From contig DQUR01000185.1 of the NCBI GenBank assembly GCA_015662175.1, positions 1-8,474 on the forward strand: a DNA stretch of 8,474 bases, given 5' to 3'. The notes under the pieces are model-generated. The model was not told the origin of the DNA, made no database searches, and worked only from the letters and a program-made list of their open reading frames with translations. This stretch comes from Thermococcus paralvinellae. Its GTDB lineage: Archaea; Methanobacteriota_B; Thermococci; Thermococcales; Thermococcaceae. Below, one piece after another: positions 5,422 through 8,474 of this stretch (positions within the stretch are counted from its first letter, which is position 1; each line of letters opens with the position of its first letter). The position numbers and the translations under genes are program-made.

Positions 5422-6039
5422 GTGGGAACTCCAAGCAGGCAGCGGCTTGTTTTGAACGTATGCCGTTTTATTGTCTTCCTTGGAGTAATAAGTGGGTTAA
5501 TGTATGGAAGGATCGATCATATTTACAGGAGTTCTTTAGCGTTTGTTGGTCTCTTACTTCCAGAGTTCTTTCAGAGAAGAATTAATCCGCATGGGAAACT
5601 CCAGTTATTCTTGAGTCCACTTTACAATGATAAAACTATGGTTGTTTTAAGCGTTTTTATAGCAGTTCATGTTTCACTCGTGAGTGTGCCTTTCACAACA
5701 ATTGATCTCTTCCATAAGGAGTGGACCGATGCAGATGTAATAAGCCATTTTTTGGGTGGGCTAGCGATTTGGGTTATTGTGGCTGAAGTGTTGAATGAGC
5801 TTTCAAGAATTTATACGCTTTCAGAAAGACAAGTTATCTTGTATTCTTTTGCTGTAACGCTTATGCTGGGCATGGGATGGGAAATTGCTGAAAGGCTTGT
5901 CGAGAGCAAGATACCTTTCATACAGGAGAGTTTAGGCAATAAAATCAGAGATATAGTTGTGGACACACTTGGGGGATTGCTGGGCGTTTATATGGTGAAG
6001 ATTAAACACTTTCCCTTTAGCATTGTTAAAGACAACTAA
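5422..6039 (+). CDS. Membrane protein resembling YjdF/DUF2238 or VanZ-like proteins
   Basis: This 205-residue protein has about six hydrophobic segments (roughly 13-30, 36-50, 73-92, 107-125, 138-155 and 178-192) and a set of membrane-associated polar motifs: D105-x3-H109-FLGG (DVISHFLGG), WEIAE at 153-157, and D177-x3-D181-TLGGLLG. The order H-x3-G, WE-x2-E, D-x3-D-x2-G resembles that of YjdF (DUF2238) and, more loosely, VanZ-like membrane proteins; their substrates are unknown to me, so no reaction is assigned. The start is GTG 5422, five bases after AGAGGTGA (5409-5416); the in-frame GTG at 5413 lies inside that site and was rejected. It follows the other membrane-protein gene closely. Downstream lies a decayed-looking segment. 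Confidence 0.8.
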   Translation: MGTPSRQRLVLNVCRFIVFLGVISGLMYGRIDHIYRSSLAFVGLLLPEFFQRRINPHGKLQLFLSPLYNDKTMVVLSVFIAVHVSLVSVPFTTIDLFHKEWTDADVISHFLGGLAIWVIVAEVLNELSRIYTLSERQVILYSFAVTLMLGMGWEIAERLVESKIPFIQESLGNKIRDIVVDTLGGLLGVYMVKIKHFPFSIVKDN

Positions 6040-6042
6040 GCT

Positions 6043-6282
6043 TTAATTCTCAATTTGGGCAACACAAGAACAATAAAGGTTGAACTTCACAAGAGCATCA
6101 TCAAAAAACAATCTCAGAAGCTCCAGTAAGATTATTTTGCAAGCTAGTTCTCTTTCAAGTCTTCCACCATTTCCCCATTATACTCATGGCATCACCAATA
6201 TTGCATCAGGCTTAGTCATCGCACATGCCCTCATAACTCCAGAAAGAAGGCTTTCATGGTAAAAACATAGTTTTGCAATCAC
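6043..6282 (-). pseudogene. Probable decayed gene, product unknown
   Basis: One minus-strand frame reads like protein across its whole length but is cut by a TGA (6184-6186) and a TAA (6178-6180) three codons apart. Before the stops it encodes ACAMTKPDAILVMP and after them WGNGGRLERELACKIILLEL, then LFFDDALVKFNL, ending at TAA 6043-6045. The consistent frame, with charged and hydrophobic residues alternating as in a helix, argues for a former gene with point mutations rather than chance. A GTG at 6282 is the only visible upstream start; a TTTATCC box near 6307-6313 on the minus strand could be its old promoter, back to back with that of nob1. The family is not recognised. Confidence 0.35.
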
Positions 6283-6296
6283 ACTCTAGTTTTGCA
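6268..6296. repeat. 10-bp direct repeat, 19 bp apart
   Basis: TAGTTTTGCA occurs at 6268-6277 and again at 6287-6296, upstream of the nob1 TATA box. Two identical half-sites about two helical turns apart could be an operator, but the repeat may equally be chance in an AT-rich gap. Confidence 0.4.
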
Positions 6297-6314
6297 CCCA
6301 ATAGATGGATAAAG

Positions 6315-6322
6315 CTTTAACC
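6315..6322 (+). promoter_or_regulatory. Probable TATA box for nob1
   Basis: CTTTAACC is centred about 25 bases before the ATG at 6343, the distance expected for a leaderless transcript. No ribosome binding site precedes the ATG, which fits. Confidence 0.45.
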
Positions 6323-6342
6323 ATAACGTTGAACCTATAACC

Positions 6343-6816
6343 ATGTTTGTCATAGATGCCGCAATATTCATTCAGGGAATAGACGTCGAGGGATACACAA
6401 CCCCCGGGGTGGTGGAGGAGGTTAAGGATCCTGAGTCAAAGCTCCTTCTGGAGAGTTTGATTAGTGCGGGCAAGGTAAGGGTTTTGATTCCATCAAAGGA
6501 AAGCGTTGAATTCGTTAGAGCAAAGGCCCTTGAGACGGGTGAGCTGGATGAGCTGAGTGAAGCTGATATTGAACTTTTAGCATTAGCCTATGAACTCAAC
6601 ACAACCATTTTCACCGATGATTACAACCTCCAGAACATCGCGAAAACCCTTGGAATAAAATTTAAAACGCTCAAAAAAGGCATAAAGAGGGTGATCCGCT
6701 GGAGATATGTGTGCATCGGATGCAACAGAAAATTTAAGCGTGAACCACCAGGAAGTATTTGTCCCGAGTGCGGGAGTCATGTTAGGTTACTCCCAAGGGG
6801 GCGTCAGCGCTCATAG
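6343..6816 (+). CDS. nob1: rRNA maturation endonuclease Nob1 (PIN domain and zinc ribbon)
   Basis: Nob1 is the PIN-domain endonuclease that makes the mature 3' end of small-subunit rRNA in archaea and eukaryotes. The 157-residue protein has an N-terminal PIN domain with the expected acidic residues: D5 (MFVIDAAIF), E25/E26 (GVVEEV), D75 (LSEADIELL) and D92/D93 ([12 protein letters not shown]). These would hold the catalytic metal ions. The C-terminal zinc ribbon is complete, with C124-x2-C127 and C140-x2-C143 (CIGC...CPECG). This two-domain order separates it from VapC toxins, which lack the ribbon. The ATG at 6343 is probably leaderless. It is convergent with the minus-strand cluster, 40 bases apart, and appears to be transcribed alone. 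Confidence 0.93.
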   Translation: MFVIDAAIFIQGIDVEGYTTPGVVEEVKDPESKLLLESLISAGKVRVLIPSKESVEFVRAKALETGELDELSEADIELLALAYELNTTIFTDDYNLQNIAKTLGIKFKTLKKGIKRVIRWRYVCIGCNRKFKREPPGSICPECGSHVRLLPRGRQRS

Positions 6817-6856
6817 GGCTCTTCATCAAATCCGGACAGTTCTATCATCATCCGCT

Positions 6857-7249
6857 TTAGAGGTAGTATTCAATAAGTTTTCTGAGCTCAAAGTTTGGCT
6901 TGGCCTTTTTTCTTAAAAACCTTTTGAGCTGTGTGTTCTCTGCCAAAAGCCCGCTCAGCTTTATGGCCAAAATTTTATTGTCCTCTCTGACTCCATAGGC
7001 TTTATATCTGAGGGGTGCCCACTTCTTTTCAAGCTCATACACCTTTTTTTCGAGCTCTTTAACTTCGTTCTCCAGTTTCTCAACGTTTCCTTCTGGAATT
7101 CTAAATTCTCCGGTAAGAATTATCCTTAGAATGTGTCCCTCACTAACCCCATACCTTTCGCCAAGACCCCTTATCCTTCTCCAGAGGTCTTCGTCAATTT
7201 CAACCTCAATCTTTCCAAGTCCTCTCTCGGGTTTTATTTTTAAGCGCAC
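6857..7249 (-). CDS. Ribbon-helix-helix-like protein with coiled coil
   Basis: This 130-residue protein looks like a DNA-binding regulator. Residues about 12-50 fit a ribbon-helix-helix: a strand (KIEVEID), helix EDLWRRIRGLGERYG, a turn, and helix VSEGHILRIILTGEF. A heptad-patterned coiled coil follows (about 55-78, VEKLENEVKELEKKVYELEKK), then a basic C-terminal part (LKRFLRKKAKPNFELRKL). Ribbon-helix-helix proteins act as dimers, and the coiled coil could strengthen or specify pairing. It starts at GTG 7249, seven bases after GGAG, and the start overlaps the end of the preceding coiled-coil gene by 44 nt, which suggests translational coupling. It is the last gene of the minus-strand cluster. 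The DNA-binding call rests on pattern, and the family is not identified. Confidence 0.8.
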   Translation of the reverse strand: MRLKIKPERGLGKIEVEIDEDLWRRIRGLGERYGVSEGHILRIILTGEFRIPEGNVEKLENEVKELEKKVYELEKKWAPLRYKAYGVREDNKILAIKLSGLLAENTQLKRFLRKKAKPNFELRKLIEYYL

Positions 7250-7553
7250 GATTTTTCTCCTCCAGCTCTTCTCTCAAGGCCATATTTTCTTTTCTCAGCT
7301 TCTCACTCATTTCATGCATAAACTCTCTATCCTGCATGGCTTTTTCATAAAACCTCTCCAAAGCTTCAAGCTGTTTCTCGATCTCCTTTAGCTTATTCTC
7401 AAGCTTAATTTTTTTCTCATGAAGAAATGCCTCCCGTTCAGCTTTTAGTGTTTCCTCAGCTTTTTCGAGATTTTCCTCAATTAATTTTACAATTTCAACT
7501 TCGCTAAGTTTTTTGAGCTCTTTAAACCTTTCTTTTGGAATGATTATTTCCAT
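7206..7553 (-). CDS. Coiled-coil protein, unknown function
   Basis: The 115-residue product is almost entirely predicted helix. After a short N-terminal segment (MEIIIPKERFKELKKL), residues about 20-105 are rich in E, K and L with heptad spacing, giving a long coiled coil, and the C-terminus is basic (NKTRERTWKD). It has no membrane span, cysteine cluster or catalytic motif. A GTG at 7562 begins the longest frame, but the ATG at 7553 has AGGTGG about seven bases upstream and is preferred. It overlaps the glycosylase gene upstream by 32 nt and the ribbon-helix-helix gene downstream by 44 nt. A partner role, for example a heteromeric coiled coil with the downstream protein, is inference from context. 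Confidence 0.78.
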   Translation of the reverse strand: MEIIIPKERFKELKKLSEVEIVKLIEENLEKAEETLKAEREAFLHEKKIKLENKLKEIEKQLEALERFYEKAMQDREFMHEMSEKLRKENMALREELEEKNRALKNKTRERTWKD

Positions 7554-8388
7554 TAAGTCCACCTTTTTTCTTCATCTCGGTCTTTCTATCATAACATAAG
7601 ATGTAGAATGCCAATAGACTCTTCCACTTTCCGTAAGGTTCAATAATTTCCCTTACATCCCTATCTTTTACTTCCTTAACTCTCTTTCCAAAAATCTTGG
7701 CAATGCCCCTCCTCAATCCCAAATCCCCTGCGGGATAAACATTTTTCCTGAGCCCGTATAGGAGGAAAAGCTCAGCACTCCACCTTCCAATTCCCCGGAA
7801 TTTTGTGAGATACCTTATCGCTTCTTGTTCCCTCATGTTTTCAAGGCTTAAATCAATTTCTCTTTTTAAATAAAGGCTGGTGAGTTCCTTAATATACCGT
7901 GCCCTATACCCGAGTTTTGCTTTCTTCAGATCCTCAAGGCTCAATTTTGCTATATCATCGGGCTTTGGAAAAATATACAGGTTCCCAATCCTCTTACCGG
8001 CTAACTCAACCAGGTTTCCAATCGTTCTCATGGCAAATTCAAACCTAACCTGTTGCTGGGCTATCGTCTCAATCAGGGCCTGATACCTATACGGGGCGGC
8101 TGGAACAGTCAATCCATAGAACTCATCAATGAGGAATGCAAACTTTGAATCCCCAATTTCAGCATAAAACTTCTCCAAATTAGTGTCAAGCCCAAGAATG
8201 AACTCAATTTTTTCTCTTGCTTCCTTCTTTTCCTTTGACGAAAGGTAATATGGCAGGTAAAAGTTCTCTCCATCAAAACCAACTATGCCATAATCTAAAG
8301 CCTGCCAGAATATTCCGCCCTCGTATCTCCAGGTTTTGTTCTTTATCATCTCATGGGTTACCTTTTTGAGGTCTATTATCTTAACCAT
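7522..8388 (-). CDS. alkA: AlkA-like DNA glycosylase (HhH-GPD superfamily)
   Basis: This 288-residue protein matches DNA-3-methyladenine glycosylase II, which removes alkylated or deaminated purines at the start of base excision repair. The N-terminal domain (about 1-95) is AlkA-like. The catalytic core has IETIAQQQVRFEFA at 106-119, the helix-hairpin-helix FRGIGRWSAELFLLYGLR near 197-214, and the catalytic aspartate D222 in YPAGDLGLRRG. The hairpin has W where OGG1/Nth-type lyases have a catalytic lysine, so it should be monofunctional. The ATG at 8388 overlaps the end of the upstream gene by 13 nt. The last residues (about 272-288, basic, GGLNGNNHSKRKV) extend past the usual core and are encoded partly in the overlap with the coiled-coil gene. 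The symbol alkA is given by family; substrate range in archaea varies. Confidence 0.88.
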   Translation of the reverse strand: MVKIIDLKKVTHEMIKNKTWRYEGGIFWQALDYGIVGFDGENFYLPYYLSSKEKKEAREKIEFILGLDTNLEKFYAEIGDSKFAFLIDEFYGLTVPAAPYRYQALIETIAQQQVRFEFAMRTIGNLVELAGKRIGNLYIFPKPDDIAKLSLEDLKKAKLGYRARYIKELTSLYLKREIDLSLENMREQEAIRYLTKFRGIGRWSAELFLLYGLRKNVYPAGDLGLRRGIAKIFGKRVKEVKDRDVREIIEPYGKWKSLLAFYILCYDRKTEMKKKGGLNGNNHSKRKV

Positions 8389-8474
8389 TGATCAAGTTTG
8401 ATTGGATTTTCCTTTATATCCTTTAGGGTGGAAACATAGAGACGCTTCCCATCATGGGAACGCTTAATTTTCAA
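8376..8474 (-). CDS. C-terminal end of an unidentified protein (partial)
   Basis: Only one minus-strand frame is open from the right edge. It encodes 32 residues (LKIKRSHDGKRLYVSTLKDI, then KENPIKLDQWLR) and stops at TAA 8376-8378. The composition is protein-like and the stop overlaps the glycosylase start by 13 nt, a typical coupled junction, so this is very likely the preceding gene of the same operon. The protein is not recognised from this tail. Confidence 0.65.
   Translation of the reverse strand: MKIKRSHDGKRLYVSTLKDIKENPIKLDQWLR

Larger units (their letters stand above)
6040..6342. other. Region without an intact gene before nob1
   Basis: The left two-thirds hold a broken but protein-like minus-strand frame (6043-6282). 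The right third holds a 10-base direct repeat TAGTTTTGCA at 6268-6277 and 6287-6296 and the nob1 TATA box (6315-6322). A 60-codon plus-strand frame (6080-6262) is open but serine-rich, begins with TTG without a ribosome binding site, and is probably the shadow of the minus-strand frame. Confidence 0.5.

Noticed and set aside
6080..6262. 60-codon plus-strand frame ending THGITNIASGLVIAHALI...
   Set aside because: It starts with TTG, has no ribosome binding site, and is serine-rich in its first half; the complementary strand carries a more protein-like (broken) frame.
6707..6916. 69-codon plus-strand frame across the end of nob1
   Set aside because: It overlaps the nob1 zinc-ribbon codons in another frame and the convergent gene; no supporting signals.
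8388..8400. TTGATCAAG-TTTGATTG, similar to the palindrome near 730
   Set aside because: Only a short match, within overlapping coding sequence; probably coincidence.
8411..8420. TATA-like GATATAAAGG on the minus strand before the glycosylase gene
   Set aside because: It is well placed for a leaderless start at 8388 but lies inside the upstream gene's coding frame; operon transcription explains the layout, so an internal promoter is not claimed.
8421..8460. Sequence with GGTGGAAAC and an inverted repeat TTCCCAT-C-ATGGGAA, reminiscent of a CRISPR repeat edge
   Set aside because: There is only one copy, no spacer-repeat periodicity, and the stretch is open coding sequence on the minus strand.

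Overview
The window looks like a chromosomal segment from a hyperthermophilic archaeon of the order Thermococcales (Thermococcus, Pyrococcus or Palaeococcus), probably a lower-GC species. This rests on an sn-glycerol-1-phosphate dehydrogenase (archaeal lipids), an archaeal Nob1, UPF0179 and DUF63 family proteins, an elongator tRNA-Met with an intron in a bulge-helix-bulge motif, TATA-type promoters with near-leaderless starts, and GGAGGTGA-like ribosome binding sites. The genus is inferred from protein style only.

Left part (1-913). The tail of a plus-strand gene converges on a minus-strand hypothetical gene (78-503) with its own TATA box. A 258-base gap without a convincing gene follows; it ends in a strong inverted repeat just beyond the 3' end of an intron-containing tRNA-Met(CAU) gene (762-869, minus).

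Central core (913-4401). A minus-strand pair encodes a DUF63 membrane protein and, almost abutting it, an inositol monophosphatase/fructose-bisphosphatase family enzyme. Divergent from it is egsA, which sets the stereochemistry of archaeal membrane lipids, followed by a cysteine-containing UPF0179 protein. A small minus-strand hypothetical gene converges on that.

Accessory-looking part (4430-6300). Short broken reading frames and a bidirectional TATA element precede two plus-strand genes for multi-pass membrane proteins. The first has no convincing canonical start: its frame extends 20 codons upstream to an AUA that sits behind a good ribosome binding site. The second has H/D/WE/D motifs like YjdF (DUF2238) or VanZ-type membrane proteins. 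A probable decayed minus-strand gene follows. This is the least ordinary part of the window.

Right part (6343-8474). nob1 (16S rRNA 3'-end endonuclease) converges on a minus-strand cluster of four consecutively overlapping genes: the tail of an unknown gene, an AlkA-like DNA glycosylase, a coiled-coil protein, and a ribbon-helix-helix plus coiled-coil protein. The overlaps (13, 32 and 44 nt) suggest translational coupling and a possible DNA-repair-linked unit. No CRISPR array, insertion sequence, integrase or complete mobile element was seen.
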